Shown here: piece by piece, positions 24,848 through 36,967 of the stretch
Numbering within the stretch: the stretch's first letter is position 1
Layout: the number at the start of each line of letters is the position of its first letter
Assembly (NCBI RefSeq): GCF_001949145.1
Contig: NW_019091375.1
Coordinates: 2,165,443 to 2,229,442 of the forward strand
Source of the DNA: Acanthaster planci
Taxonomy: Eukaryota; Echinodermata; Asteroidea; Valvatida; Acanthasteridae
DNA: 64,000 nt
Reading direction: 5' to 3'
Made by a program: the position numbers and the translations under genes
Notes under the pieces: generated by a model
The model's database searches: none
The model's input: the letters and a program-made list of their open reading frames with translations, nothing else
Told to the model about the DNA's origin: nothing

Positions 24848-27800
24848 TACTGTCTCTCAGGTTAGAAATGTCGGTGGAACCGATAACCTGAACCACAGGC
24901 GTCTTCCATTCTCTTTAATTCTTTTACTATTATTGTTTGAGCGGCCACTCCAGTTAAAAAAAGAGTAGACCCAAGTATCCATGGAGAGATAGACAAGGTC
25001 GTATATACCGATCACCCGAGCTCTGCAAAATCAAAAAGTGGGAAGTTGTCGCTTTGACACCATTCATATTATTTATTATTATTATGTATTATTTTCTGGG
25101 GGACACTTTTTTGGGGTGGAAAGTATCTGCTCTTCTGCAGGTTTCCATGACAGAAAGGGGAAGCTGTTGAAAAGGGCACCTATGAGGGAGAGTACTCGTT
25201 GAAGGGGAAGGGGTTACTCCTCCGTTTACCATCTGGGATTCGGGAGGTTGGAGAAATGAGCCGTTTATATTGGGATACTTTCTCCAGTGCAACCAAACTG
25301 AAACATCTATTTAAGAGTGATCTTTTCGGTTGTGGTCGAAAGTTTACCTACTGTCGTACTTACAATGTTTAATTACAATTTTTTTAAACACTGTCAATAC
25401 TTGTTATCCGTTGTTATGTGACCAATCTTCCAGTTCACTCTCTATTTTTCATGTGATCTGAAAAAACAAAGCTTTTAAGCACGGTAGATATTCTGACTCA
25501 TAAGCTATGGTAAAAGAATGCACGACTGCTTGGAACAGTATATTGATAATTAAACGCTTACACTCCAAGCGTATGTAAACTTTACGACTACAGCTGTAAG
25601 GGTGTATTGATCAAATACGCCTTTTGCAAGTTAAATTTGAATAAAATCTGGTACACTGTGTTCTTTAATTTCACGTGAACATAACTATTTGAAATCTTCA
25701 TACTAATAACCACTGTTGATATACCTCATGATTCCGGGTAAGCTTTTGCTTAGTTATATAAGAGACGGCTTGCAACAATACATTGTTTCTTACTGGGTAA
25801 GAAGGGCACAGAGGAACCAGTCCATTCCAGAGATAGTGTTTGCTATGCTAAAGCTTGCCCCAAATGGCAAGGTGTACATGTAACAAAAGTGTTTTTAGTC
25901 TGGGGAATTCAAATCGTTATGTTTATGCGCAATCAGAGAACTCAGCGTACCAGATTTTATTCACAAATATTCTCGCAAATGGCTTATTGCAGCATAGTTT
26001 ATGAGACAGGGTCTGATTTCGGCCTCTAAGCAGACAATTTTGCTAAGTCTATTCAAGTGCCAACTTAGAAGTTGCCCAGTCACTTTCAATAATTGGGATA
26101 GCGTGACGTTGTTTTTGTTGTAAATGGTCGTAATATTGTGTTATTTGCCGGGGTGGTGGTTGCAATGCTTTTCCTGTTCTGCTGATGTCGTTGTTATTCT
26201 TGCTGTTTCATCGCTGTACAATAGGGTGTAGTGAATTTCAAAAAAGTTTGAATTTTAAGTTCTAAATAGGCTAGAATGATGTTCTGGCGATGTCTAAGAC
26301 CTACCATATAAAAAAAAAATCAAAAATACTTCGCTCAACCCGACTTAAATCAGAACTATGGGCAAATGAGCCCCTGAGTATAGTGAATTTAGGCACAGTT
26401 GAAGATTTCTAGCCCTGAAATTCCATGAAGCCATTTTTTGATTGAAAAAATAATCCTCTATTTACTTAATCTGGCCTACAGGGATTCCAAACAATGCGGT
26501 TGCAACATTTGAAAAGAACAGACAGAGTATGGAAGAGCAAAACAAGTGAATGTATTTTGGGAGCACATATAAACAAAAGTTACACGCAATGTAAGCTTGA
26601 GTTGCGCGTAATGCGCACTGAACGCGCTGCCATCTACCGTTTCGCCCATTGTTTGACCATTGGCTACTTTCCAAAATCATGGTTATGCGCGCACGACTGG
26701 CTGTCTATGCGTTCAAATGTCAGTGAGTCAGTACTACTACAAAAAAAGCCCTCTTTTTCCGCTTGGAGCGGATAGATAGTGTTTTACTGAGCAGTTATTG
26801 TGATCCCTGCCCCGTAACTCTGTTTTCATCTTGGAGGGATAATAAAGCAATAAAATATTGGTTTCTAATCCTTGCTAGTCCGTGCAGATTTTCAGGAGCA
26901 TGCCTGTCGACATGAAATGGGCATGTTGAAGGGTGATTGTTGTCACACTAGACTCCCGTGACATGTTTGTTGACAAGCTCCGTATGATACAACGTACGTG
27001 TCCCTGGACATTGCCATCATGATGTACCCCAATCAAACAGCATGGTCCTTCACCAACTCTGCGACCATATGAGCCCGACGTATCCCGCTTTTCATCATTT
27101 TAAACCTTTGCGAACTGACCCAACTATCATTGGGACCTCTACTGAGCAATGACTTCAATAACAATAGGAATCGGTTTTAGACACTTCGTGGTGGCAAACT
27201 TGCCATCACTATCCTTCAGCTTGATGCGCGCATGCATTTGGCAAATCACGACACTCCGTTAGTGGAAGAAACGAAAAACGCTCGCGTTTTGATTCTGATA
27301 GTCAAATTACACTGTAATTAAACAGACCTACTTAAGATGTTATGAGGCATAAAGAACATCACCTTTTGTTCAACACTTTAAGCAGCGCCGACATAATATT
27401 TACCACATTAGCCCTACATCTGCCAGATAAAAGGTCTCATTATTTTGGGTCTGGCGGGGGGGGGTGGAAATCTAGTGCCATCTAGTACATGTATATAGTT
27501 TCACAAAGTGACAGATTTTATCAAAGATCGTTTTTTGAAATATTATTTTCCATCTTCGATCATGTTTGTTATGAAATATATTTTTCCAAGTTAATTTCCA
27601 AGAGACGTATTTTCATGCTTAAAGCTCTTTTCTTACAAAACAAACCCCAAAAATATTACTCATATACATGTATAACAAACTAAAATGTATCTCAACCAAC
27701 GGAGTTGAAAATGATATATCTCCCTTAACTTGTTTCCAAAACATGTTCTCTAAATATAGGTCTCATAAGAAAGAACTAGAGAAAAAAATATGTCCCGAAC

Positions 27801-30237
27801 AAACGAACTTTGAAAACCGTATAATTCGGAAAAACAAATTTGGAAAAAAATCTCCTCAAAACGGACTTCGGAAAAACTTACTCCACTTTTTGAAATAGAA
27901 AAAGCCTTATACCACACACCACATTGTGAAAGACTCATTCACCAGGATGGACCAGAACTCTCATCAAGTTCAGAGAAAGCCGTATCTTTCAGAAAAAAAT
28001 TGCCATTTAAAAATAGAGAGAGGACACTGAAGATTCTAGCCAAGTGTTACTTGCTACGACAACGGTCAGCTCCAAAGACCAGATCAGTGGTTCTAAAGCT
28101 CGTTTGGATGATGAAATAAAAAATGTGAATTTTTGGTGCACAATTTTGCACTTTGTTTAAAACCATAAAAATAGACGGCATAAAGACCACCTAGTGATTG
28201 GTTGGATTTGGCAGGCATGGCAAGTTGCATACAGATATTTCATCGGGCTGAGGTTGATTTCGACGTCACCTCGTGCCAGCAAAACGAAATGAAATGCACG
28301 AAGGACTCCAGAATGCCTGCCGAATGTCTGCATTTGATTATAGGTAGCACTGGGTGCAAAGTTGAGCACGTTAAATCTCACCAAACCTGGCATCGGCTTG
28401 TGCCAGGGTCTGTGCAGCTTATTTTATCGCATGATGATGTACGACTAACCTTACCGAGGCCGTGTCCTGAATCAGCCGGCCGCCGCAGCGAGTAATGCAC
28501 ATGTCCATGGCAAAATGTAATGTACATTTCAACTATTAGCCAGGGAAGTCAACAGGCAAACATGCTATCTCCGGCCGCAGATTCAACTTGCATCCACGGT
28601 CGGTCTCTCGTCAACAACGACGACAACAACAAATATCAACAGTGGTGGAACGATTTTTAAATTTGGAGGGGGCACTTGTGAGACAGTGAGTCATCATCCA
28701 TAATGTACTGATGAATTAATGCCAACCCATTGTGTTCTAGCCACGAGTTGGGGGCATGACCTCAGTTGAAAATGTCGGTGGGGGGGGGTATCCCCGACCC
28801 GGTTCCAACGTCATCCAGAGAAAGGCTAACGTTTTGATATTTTGATCTTTTTCATAACGCCCCCCTTTTCACTAAGAGTTACTTCTACGAAAGCCCGTTA
28901 GTGCCAACATTTTTTAATTCAGTTTGTTTTTCAATTTTTTATTTTTTTAAAAATTAATTCTTTTGTTTTTTGTTTTCATGATTTTTCTTTTCTTTGAAAC
29001 TTAACGAAACGAAGGTTTGGTTCAAGGGGGGCAATTGTAATTTCAATCAGTTTCCATAAAAAGTTTTAAAATGCCAAAGAAAAAGTTACTAAAAATAGAC
29101 TGCGTAGCCTTTGTGAAACCACGGACCAAGAAGCGGGCTTCTGCTGTGACGTGAAATCGTTATAGTACATTATGGACATGAGGAACGGCAATTTCCGCGT
29201 ACCAAACCTTCGATTCGTAAAGTCTCCCCCAAACAAATAAAAAAACCCTCCCAAATGAATAAATAGATAAATAAGAAAATAAATTAAAAAAAATCGGCAC
29301 TTACAGGCCTTCGTACAATTCTTCCACAAACTATATATTTTTTTTATTTCTGTTTTTGGGCAATGTCAACTAGTCTATGCGAAGCTTACAATTTGGTGCA
29401 ATCATTTTTACCAAGTCTACTGAATCAGCCCAATGGCAACGATCTATCTCAGGCAAAATTCAGCTTTACCGCATTTTACGTTTTGGCAAAGAGGAGTGTT
29501 TAGCAAAAGGGGTTTGGTCGTTTTCCCAAAGAGGCAAATTTGACTCCGTAAATAAAAATATTGCACTTGCATGCACTACAGCAAAATAAAACGGTTTTCA
29601 CGATTAGAAAAAAAAATTGTTACAGATTTTAGAGTTTTCATGAATAGGCGAACGTTTTTGTTTACACGATAAACAAACCTTAACTGACTTCTATAAACAT
29701 TAATTTGTAATTTTTATTTTTTCAAGATCCCCTCCTCTCAGTAGCACTGTTGAAGTAAAAGGGGGGGTAGCGTTTGAAAAAGAGACGAACTTCAAACGCG
29801 ATTTTTTAGAAATTTTGAAATTTTACTTCTTCGTGAAAAAGGTGACGGTGCTATCCACTTTTGACACCATTTTTAATGTTTTATTACGGCCACCTGTGTG
29901 GGTGCTTTGTTTACGTGCTTAATTAAGTGCTTAATTAATTAAGTGCTTACCAACACTGTTGCGCTGTATCGTATTGATTTGTACCTGTTAACGACTTTGT
30001 TAGATTCTATTGTTCAATTTCACGGTAATATGCCACGTCGTATAATATCGATTCACCACCCCATTAAATTTGATTGTAAATGTCATGGCAACATTTTGGT
30101 CAAAAAGAAATTGCAGGGAAATCTATTTAGCTGCAAAGTTAATTGAAGCCCCGCCGAAACTGTAAACGTGAACAGAAGAGAGAGAAAAAAAGTTTGTGCC
30201 AACGATGCCTGTTTTGGTCTCTTTCCTGCTTGGCTTT
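24848..30237. other. Gene-poor interval
   Basis: Contains a complete MITE (25614-25988), homopolymer and G-rich runs (27458-27470, 28781-28790) and a direct repeat of GTGCTTAATTAA (~29917-29950). Open frames such as 28202-28495 are unrecognised and lack splice context. No PAN or signal-peptide exon for the following F5/8 gene was found here. Confidence 0.45.
25614..25988. mobile_element. MITE family copy 2, complete
   Basis: 375 bp with terminal inverted repeats of about 51 bp. The left end starts AATACGCCTTTTGCAAG and the right end is its imperfect complement; both share a perfect 17-base core TGAATAAAATCTGGTAC. No open frame, so it is non-autonomous. The superfamily is not determined. Confidence 0.8.
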
Positions 30238-30257
30238 ATTGGCTGATAATGACGTCA
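30238..30257 (+). promoter_or_regulatory. Possible promoter: inverted CCAAT box and CRE
   Basis: ATTGG (30238-30242) is followed by a perfect cAMP-response palindrome TGACGTCA (30250-30257), 113 bases before a candidate signal-peptide start codon. This spacing is common for NF-Y/CREB-type promoters. No TATA box is seen. Confidence 0.4.
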
Positions 30258-30369
30258 TCTCGTTCGACTCCTGCGCAGCGGCTAAGACGAGTTGTTGAGG
30301 TTGGTGTACGCAATGATTTAATTACTTTAGCGACTGCACGGGTTCCTGGCGTTCATTGCGGCCGAGAGA

Positions 30370-30415
30370 ATGGACGCCACTGCGGCATGGATTGTGATGT
30401 TTTCAGCACTGACAG
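30370..30415 (+). CDS. F5/8 gene A, candidate signal-peptide exon
   Basis: ATG in a good context (A at -3, G at +4) opens a 15-residue hydrophobic leader (MDATAAWIVMFSALT) that ends in phase 1 at a G|GTAGGC donor. The next supported exon of gene A (33273) needs exactly a phase-1 donor, and a CCAAT/CRE pair lies just upstream. The exon is short and has no homolog elsewhere in the window: gene B encodes its leader together with a PAN domain in one exon. A PAN exon for gene A may lie undetected between 30416 and 33272 or may be absent. Confidence 0.35.
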
Positions 30416-33272
30416 GTAGGCCTATGTTTTGAATTGTTGTAGACCCACATTGATACACCAATCAGAAAAAATAAGACAGACAGATTTGTCCATTCTGTAC
30501 AATATGGAGAATGCAATCCATTCTAGGATATCACATCTGTACATGGAAAACTAATATACGAAGAAAAAAGAAAGAAAGAAAAAAAGAAAAAAAAACTTGT
30601 CCAATTCAGCATACAACGAAGTGAACACTATAAAGGACGCAGGATCCATAGAGCTACCTAAAATGTCCAGGGTAAAGTATTTTTCAAATGAGGTTAAGGG
30701 TCACCCCGAAGCCGTATTTTATGTAACACCATCTCGTTCTTTGTTCCAAACCAAATGCATTGTCTTTTCTGAATGTACCCTCTTTTTCGCGTAATCTCTA
30801 TTTTTGAGGGCATGTATACGAATAAATAAAACATTAAAAAAATATCAACTTATAGACGCAGTGTGTTGTACACTGTGCATTCATTTGGCATAAACGTACT
30901 CTCTCATAACTGTGTAAATTAGAGCCAGTTAGTGCCTCCTTTGATTGAACTCGAAATCTGTAGATTTACTGAGCTCAACAAATCTACCTGCCAACTAAAC
31001 TTTTAGTGTGTAAATCAAGTAGTCACATGGCCTAGATTTGGAGTACAAATGCCCTTTTACCCAACTTTGCCCTCAAAAAGTTATATGCTAAACATTAAGC
31101 AGCTTTGAAATTAATAAATGCAACCTGTAAAAAAAAAATCTTTAAAATTCTTGAGTTTTAGTCCGTGTATAATTAAAAACTGAGATTTGCGTAAAACACA
31201 TTTCCTTATAATCCCGGCTGGTGCCCGCGTATATCATCATTACCGGAGCTTTTTTACATTTAGAATGGTCCCATTGCAATCAATCTGAATAAGTAGGCAT
31301 AACAAGAAATGTCCATTTTTTTTTACTGATTTAAACTGAATATTTTAAACACAAACTGGCAAACAAACCCAAGTGTGTGTTCGGGTCGCTCATTACCAAA
31401 GTGTGCGTGCACAACATTTGTGGTTAACAACAGCATAGCAACAGGCTGTGTCTGATATCGAGCGCTTTGATGGTGAAATTAGGCGGCGTCTTCGTTGATG
31501 AGTTTTCGAAATTGGAGCCAAAATAATGAAGTGAATGAATCCAAATTTCGTGAGGTGATGCATATTTTATTAGATTGATTCCATGTCCTTCATTTAAGAA
31601 ACGTACTGAAAGATCCGGGTTTCAAAGGGCAAAGTTAACATTTTGCTACTTCAAGAAAGTGATATTGATCATTTTGTACTTTCAAACGAATTTTCACTGT
31701 CATGAAAAATATGAAAAAAAACCCAATGTTTACTTACAGGTTTTGCCCCTTCGTAAGGGCAAACCTCGTTATTACAAATTAGCATCTAAAATTCGTCACA
31801 AATATATTCAGAATAATTTTATGTGGAAATAAAACGGTATGGGGAACCTATGATAAGAATAAGGATCATCTTTGTCGGATTGAATTCCAACTTTTCAAGC
31901 CATTTCTCCACACGTCGAATATCCCAACGGTCTAGCAGGTCACATTTTGTACCTGTCATCGGTTTTAAATGTATGGTACGGTTGCTATGTGATGCGACTA
32001 AATGATTTTAGTTTGTGTTTGCGTTGGGGGGGGCAAAATCTGCCCCCCCCCAGTCTCGGCCATACGACGATGTATTTCAATGAAATTTGGAGTACTATAG
32101 AGGCAAACATACCAATCATTTGTGTGAAATTATATGTAAATTAATTAAGTTTGTGCATAATTATGACTCATTAATTATTCATGATACCAATACTTTTACC
32201 TCATACGTGCTTTGAGCTGTATACAGTGATATGCGCAATTAATTATACAATTAACAGACTTTCCCACAAGCAAGAGACTTCCAGACAAAAGGAAACCACT
32301 CTGCCCTTTGTACGATGTACTTCTGTGCACAAAGTCAGTGGTAAATGTCATGTCATACTTCACCCTGCCTCCTAAAATTCTTCACAGAGAGAACACCACG
32401 TCCAATTTTCATAAATTTGGGGTCAAAATGAGGCTAATACATTGGAAAAAAAAGTTCTTTTAAAGTATCCGCACGCAGAAATTAATCCCGGAGATGCTCT
32501 AAGCAAACATCAACAGGGGGAGACGGATTCTGCCCCCCCTCTGCTCTTTGAGGGTCAAGCCAAAAAACCTTGCACATGAAATAAAGTTTACCAGCTCAAA
32601 ATATATGTGATTGTCATATTAAGCCGAAAGGCAGATGAATAACATTCCAAATCAATATACATCATATGGCGTTTTCGCTGGCAACCTGATTTTTTAAGCA
32701 AGGTTTGTTCACGCTTATTAAATTTTATGCTTAAAGCAGCTCTGTGAGATTGGCCCAAGGCCATGAAAGTCACAGGACCTTCATCCTGATAAGGGGCGTG
32801 AACACATTTCTTTCCCTCCCACTAATATCTGGTGCGAAGAAGAAGCGTGCAATGTGGAATTTCGACCTTTGTTCCAGAATTGTGTTCTATATTTACCACC
32901 TCGGTAGAGCTTTATTGTCTAAAATTAATGTGCATGATTTGAGAAAATAAAGCTAAAATTGAAAAGTGTATTTGAAAAATGACTTTATAGAAGAAGTGCT
33001 CATACTGTTTGGGGGGAACGGTTTTTCAAATTTATGTTTAATTTTTAAAAGGTCATTTTTGACTCATAAAAAGCCAGAGATGTCACATATTTTACTTCAA
33101 ATCAGTAAAAATGAAGGGTTTCTAGTAAAATTCGTACTGTGGCATCTGACGCATGTGACGCACACGTATGTACACCACGTGTAAGATACAGTGCCAAAAG
33201 GTGTAGGCCAACTGTTTTAAGGCGGTACCCCCATTGTAAAATAAACCATCATTATTCGTCTCTGATTCCAAG
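30416..33272. other. Probable intron of F5/8 gene A
   Basis: AT-rich; no exon, domain or repeat boundary supported. G/C homopolymer runs occur at 32025-32050. Confidence 0.45.
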
Positions 33273-33422
33273 TGCTCTTGTGTGGGGTAGAGGGTGCGTC
33301 GAGGAGGTGTAACTTTGGTTCAAAAACAAAATCTGAATCTGACAAGGGGGATCACTGGATGAAGCAAGCCATGCGAGAGAGATTGCGGCGTTGCCCGGAA
33401 AGGATGGTGCTTGGTCCAAATG
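33273..33422 (+). CDS. F5/8 gene A, Cys-containing linker exon
   Basis: 150-nt exon, phase 1 to 1, between GATTCCAAG| and AATG|GTAAGT. It encodes about 50 residues with GVEGASRRCNFG and DHWMKQAMRERLRRCPER. The minus-strand exon of gene C (61600-61749) has the same length and phase and the aligned pattern GVEGRARTCYFGPP and DLWMKQVMTEIREHCPGK. A broken copy lies at 52436. The shared G-V-E/K, C-x-FG and W-M-K-Q positions and second Cys show a conserved module. I do not recognise it as a known domain. It sits between the N-terminus and the discoidin domain of a secreted protein. Confidence 0.75.
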
Positions 33423-33746
33423 GTAAGTTACTGTTAAAATGCATGCAAAACGTGTGCTGCCTGACAGACAGGCACAACCACAATGGTTGTTTGCAATGTG
33501 TTCAATTATTACACCAGTCCTGCTAAGCTGGTCCTTTTCGTCTAAGTTGAGCCAATTTTGCAGCGCCTCATCTTGGTCAGCTCACAAACATCTAGTTCAA
33601 ACGGCTGTGCAGCTCGGTACACACCACTGGCCCCGTCCAGCTGTTGTCCCGTCACCTTCACGGACCGTCACGGACTCTTCCACCCACGTATAGCTAAGAA
33701 ATCTTGGTGAAAATATCCATGACTGTTCACCTTCCTTTTTTTTCAG

Positions 33747-33773
33747 AGAAGAGGCAACGTCTGGTGGACGTGG
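33747..33773 (+). CDS. F5/8 gene A, candidate 27-nt microexon
   Basis: A TTTTTTTTCAG acceptor and a G|GTAAGT donor enclose 27 bases that keep phase 1 on both sides and add about nine residues (EKRQRLVDV) to the hinge. Signals and phase are good, but so short a segment could arise by chance, and no counterpart was found in genes B or C. Confidence 0.4.
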
Positions 33774-34016
33774 GTAAGTCTACAGAACGTCTGTCCTCCC
33801 TGCATCGCGTCTACATCTTTTGTTTACGAGTCCACTCTCGGTATAAATTAGCGCACGCATGCTACTGCCTTTGTTTTACTGTCCTTATGACTTACAATGC
33901 ATGTACATTAGGACTAACGTTCGAAAATTGTCAATATCCGGTTATCTTAATTTTCTGTTACTAATTTGGCAGAGGTCAGGAGCGCAATAATCTCGCGTTT
34001 CCCTGTTTGCTTGCAG

Positions 34017-34263
34017 AAGATGGACCTACCGAGCCAGGACCCACGACAGTCGAGAGTTTAACCCCAATGGGGGACTCGACTACTCCCAAAACACTTACAG
34101 AGTCAGAACCTACGACGTTCGAGTGTGCAAAGCCGATGCCATTGGGGACGGAGGACGGGACCATACCAGATGAAAGGTTCTCAGCGTCCAGTAGTTACCC
34201 TTCGACCTGTTGCCCTGCCAAGGCTGCACGCCTCAACGGCAATCTACGATGGGCACCCGCGAC
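34017..34263 (+). CDS. F5/8 gene A, hinge and discoidin part 1
   Basis: Phase 1 acceptor (GCTTGCAG) to phase 2 donor (GCGAC|GTAGGT), 247 nt. It begins with an acidic Pro/Thr hinge (EDGPTEPGPTTVES, then TTPKTLTESEPTT), longer than in genes B and C and probably O-glycosylated. The discoidin start follows (CAKPMPLGTEDGTIPDERF, SASSSY, ARLNGNLRWAP). In F5/8 C domains this first Cys pairs with the Cys near the end (LLGC, exon at 36152). F5/8 C domains typically bind glycans or phospholipids outside the cell; the ligand here is unknown. Confidence 0.88.
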
Positions 34264-34762
34264 GTAGGTAGCAAAGGGAGACAACACTTCTGACAGGCCG
34301 CACTCGCATCCCAACACCACAAAGAGACCACGGTGTGCTCATGAGCGGCTTGGATAGTAGCCAAACGGACTTAACTCTCTCTCTTAATACCGATTCGTGC
34401 AGACCCTATAAGGAAATTTGGTCGTTAGTTTGGAGATTAGGGCGCAACATCTATGACCCAGGCACCACCGACAGTTGACAATAAGAAGAGACGGGGGTTG
34501 AGGGCTAGACCTTTTTTTCCCCGGGGAGGTTGTCTGCGCGTATTAAATCACATTTATGGAATTTTTTTTATCATGGTGACCAATCTTGGCGCTGACTTTA
34601 TGAAGCTACCGCGGCTAATGTGTGGTGAATACGTCGAAGCTTAGGTCTATCTTGAAACGGAGGTCTGTTTCAAAAGCGCTTTTCCGCCAGTCTCTCCAAT
34701 CGCTGGCGAGTATGCTCGCGTAGTGTTGTTATTTTTTTCCCTGTCCTTTTTTCACCCTGTAG

Positions 34763-34937
34763 CGACCCCGATTCCTGGATCGAGGTGGACTTGGGTGAGA
34801 GTACAGTGGTTTCTGGTGTCATTACACAAGGAGACACGTACAGCAATTTATTCTACGTGACGAATTACAAGGTGGCGTATCAGAAGCAGCCCTCATCTGA
34901 CCTGTTACACGTGACAGATGGAAATGGAAACATCAAG
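34763..34937 (+). CDS. F5/8 gene A, discoidin part 2
   Basis: 175 nt, phase 2 to 0, from CACCCTGTAG| to ATCAAG|GTATAG. It encodes the central strands: DSWIEVDLGESTVVSGVITQ, then FYVTNYKVAYQKQPSSD and HVTDGNGNIK. WIEVDLG is the family's hallmark block. Intact, unlike the matching exon of gene B. Confidence 0.9.
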
Positions 34938-35726
34938 GTATAGAAATATTGCAACTTGGTCTTGCCAGAAGTTAATAAATGTCTTAAGTAACCAACCTTT
35001 ATTTCCTTTTTTTCAATAGGATAGACCACAAAGAGCGAACAAAGAATACTAAAAATTTATTATTAAAAATCAAGAAAAGATTACAAACCGAAAAGAGAAA
35101 GGCTTCCGTAAGGTAGGCTGTGTAAAACAGGACACATAAAACAAAAGCAAAGTAAGAAAAAAAAACACCCAGAAACCTACGTTTGCAGCGTTGGTACAAA
35201 TTATAAATACAGAAATGAAATGTGTAACGCGAAATCGAGGCAAAGGTGATATGACCATTGGCAGAAGACAACTTAACAGAACTAGATATTGTACGAATTA
35301 GTAGGCAGTATTTGAGAAACCAAATTCGGCGGGTAAGTTGTGTCAAGATGACCTGAAATGGACATGCAGCAACACAGCCCTCATATCTTACACTAGACAA
35401 AGAGGTTCCACACTGGTTGGAAATTCTACTGGCTATCAGCGTCGAGTGATTTTTTTTTCGGGAGGGGGGATCAATGGTGTTACTTGAGCTACTTGAAAAT
35501 TACCAGACTTTTCCGGATATAAAGGATGAGTTCACAAAATCATGTAAAACCACCCCAGCAGTCATGCAGGAATGGGGTTTTGGGGCCAAGAATTTTAATT
35601 CGAATCCATGGTAATTTTGCACATTACGTCATGCCACAGCTTCTGAAAAACCCAAGTGAATTTATCAACAATAAAAAGCCCCCCCCCCAAAAAAAAAGGT
35701 TTAAATTTTAAGCGTTCCCCAAACAT

Positions 35727-35948
35727 TTATTCTAATGAAATCTTAAGGTCCATCCGATGAATCACTTTAATTTTCTCGTTACTAAAAATGATATAACTGT
35801 ATTGGAATATATTGAGGAATGCACGGCTCACGTTGAACCTGGCATCATTGACCAATTCATCGAGGGAAGCAAGACTTTTGTTACAATAAAATATAGTGCT
35901 TTCATCTGCACATGAAACTAACGATGACATTTTGAAACGTTTCATCAT
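35727..35948 (-). pseudogene. LINE reverse-transcriptase fragment in gene A intron
   Basis: The minus-strand frame reads CADESTIFYCNKSLASLDEL followed by IIFSNEKIK, which matches the YADDT box and the downstream KLxxNxxKS-IIFS segment of jockey/CR1-type reverse transcriptases, with the second Asp changed to Glu. Only about 70 residues remain. It lies antisense in the last intron of gene A. Confidence 0.7.
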
Positions 35949-36151
35949 TTAATGTTCATCATGTTTGAAATTTATTTTGAATGTTTGATTTACAAATTTA
36001 GTCTTGTATATCAGGTAAAGCCCACATAGTATGGAGCCTAGTTGGAAGTAACAATTCATACTGTATTTGCAGTGAGACCCTTGAGGGCAGTTCATTCTTT
36101 CAATGAAAAATGCCTTGGGCCTACACTATTTTAAATCCGTTTTCGTTTCAG

Positions 36152-36298
36152 ATGTTTACTGCGAACACTGACAACACCACCCCGGTCACAAACCTGTTTG
36201 ATGAGAACGTGTTGGCCACGGTGGTGCGGATTGAGCCTATTGCCTGGAGTGGTGGGGTTCGTCTGCGATTGGAGTTGCTCGGATGTCGCCGTGATTAA
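36152..36298 (+). CDS. F5/8 gene A, discoidin part 3 (last exon)
   Basis: 147 nt from TTTCGTTTCAG| (phase 0) to TAA; the same length as the last exons of genes B and C. It encodes MFTANTDNTTPVTNLFDENV, then VVRIEPIAWSGGVRLRLELL and GCRRD. The terminal Cys closes the domain disulfide; VRIEP-W-LRLELLGC is the usual end of F5/8 C. No canonical poly(A) hexamer was seen nearby. Confidence 0.92.
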   Translation: MFTANTDNTTPVTNLFDENVLATVVRIEPIAWSGGVRLRLELLGCRRD

Positions 36299-36566
36299 AT
36301 GCTGACAGACCATTTAACATGACATGTTATGACATAGTTACGGGAAAGTAGCATACTGCTTTGACATACAGATGTCAATGATTGTTAGGAGATTGCAATG
36401 CGAAAATTTGTCGAGTCTGTTCTGGTCATAAAAAATCAGCTAAGGTCCAGACAATACCTGAAAACATATTATTCTCACTTTGAGTACCAGCCATAAAAGA
36501 CACAAACTCCTCAAAGTTTGGCACATGCAGTTTCTACGGTAAAACAAAACAAACTTAGTTCTTTTG

Positions 36567-36967
36567 TTTTTATTAAATCAGTTGCACTGTCATTTTCAGA
36601 AGGCGGTGTTGCAACAGTGGGGTAGTCTTTTTAGAAAACAAAAACTGTTCTAAATGGTATAAATTCCTACATGGATATTCTCTGCACTCTCAAACCATTA
36701 AATTCGCAAAGAAACTACATGAAAGGGTAGTAAGCTGGTGCCCAACTGATGTCAGTTGGTTTTTAGTTTTTTATTACAAAGGACAGTGCAGCTGACTTTT
36801 ATTAAGTCAGTTGCACTCTCCTTTTTAAAAGCTGGTGTTGGACCGTGGAGTAGGTATTTTTTGGAAAACGAAAACTATTCCAAATGGTTTTAATTCCTGT
36901 GTGGATGTCCTGTGCAACCTTAAACCACAGGACAGGGTAGTAGGCTTGTACCTACTGCTGTCATATC
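36567..36967. repeat. Diverged tandem duplication, ~220-230 bp period
   Basis: Two units (about 36567-36735 and 36797-36967) share TATTAA-TCAGTTGCACT, the GGTGTTG-ACxGTGGxGTAG block, AAAACxAAAACTxTTC and GGGTAGTAxGCT. Between them lies a small hairpin (GTGCAGCTGACTT / AAGTCAGTTGCAC, 36786-36817). Confidence 0.65.

Noticed and set aside
34999-35400. 133-residue minus-strand frame in gene A intron
   Set aside because: Hydrophobic and Phe-rich from an A/T-rich template, no motif. The opposite strand has faint LINE-tail similarity that I could not confirm.
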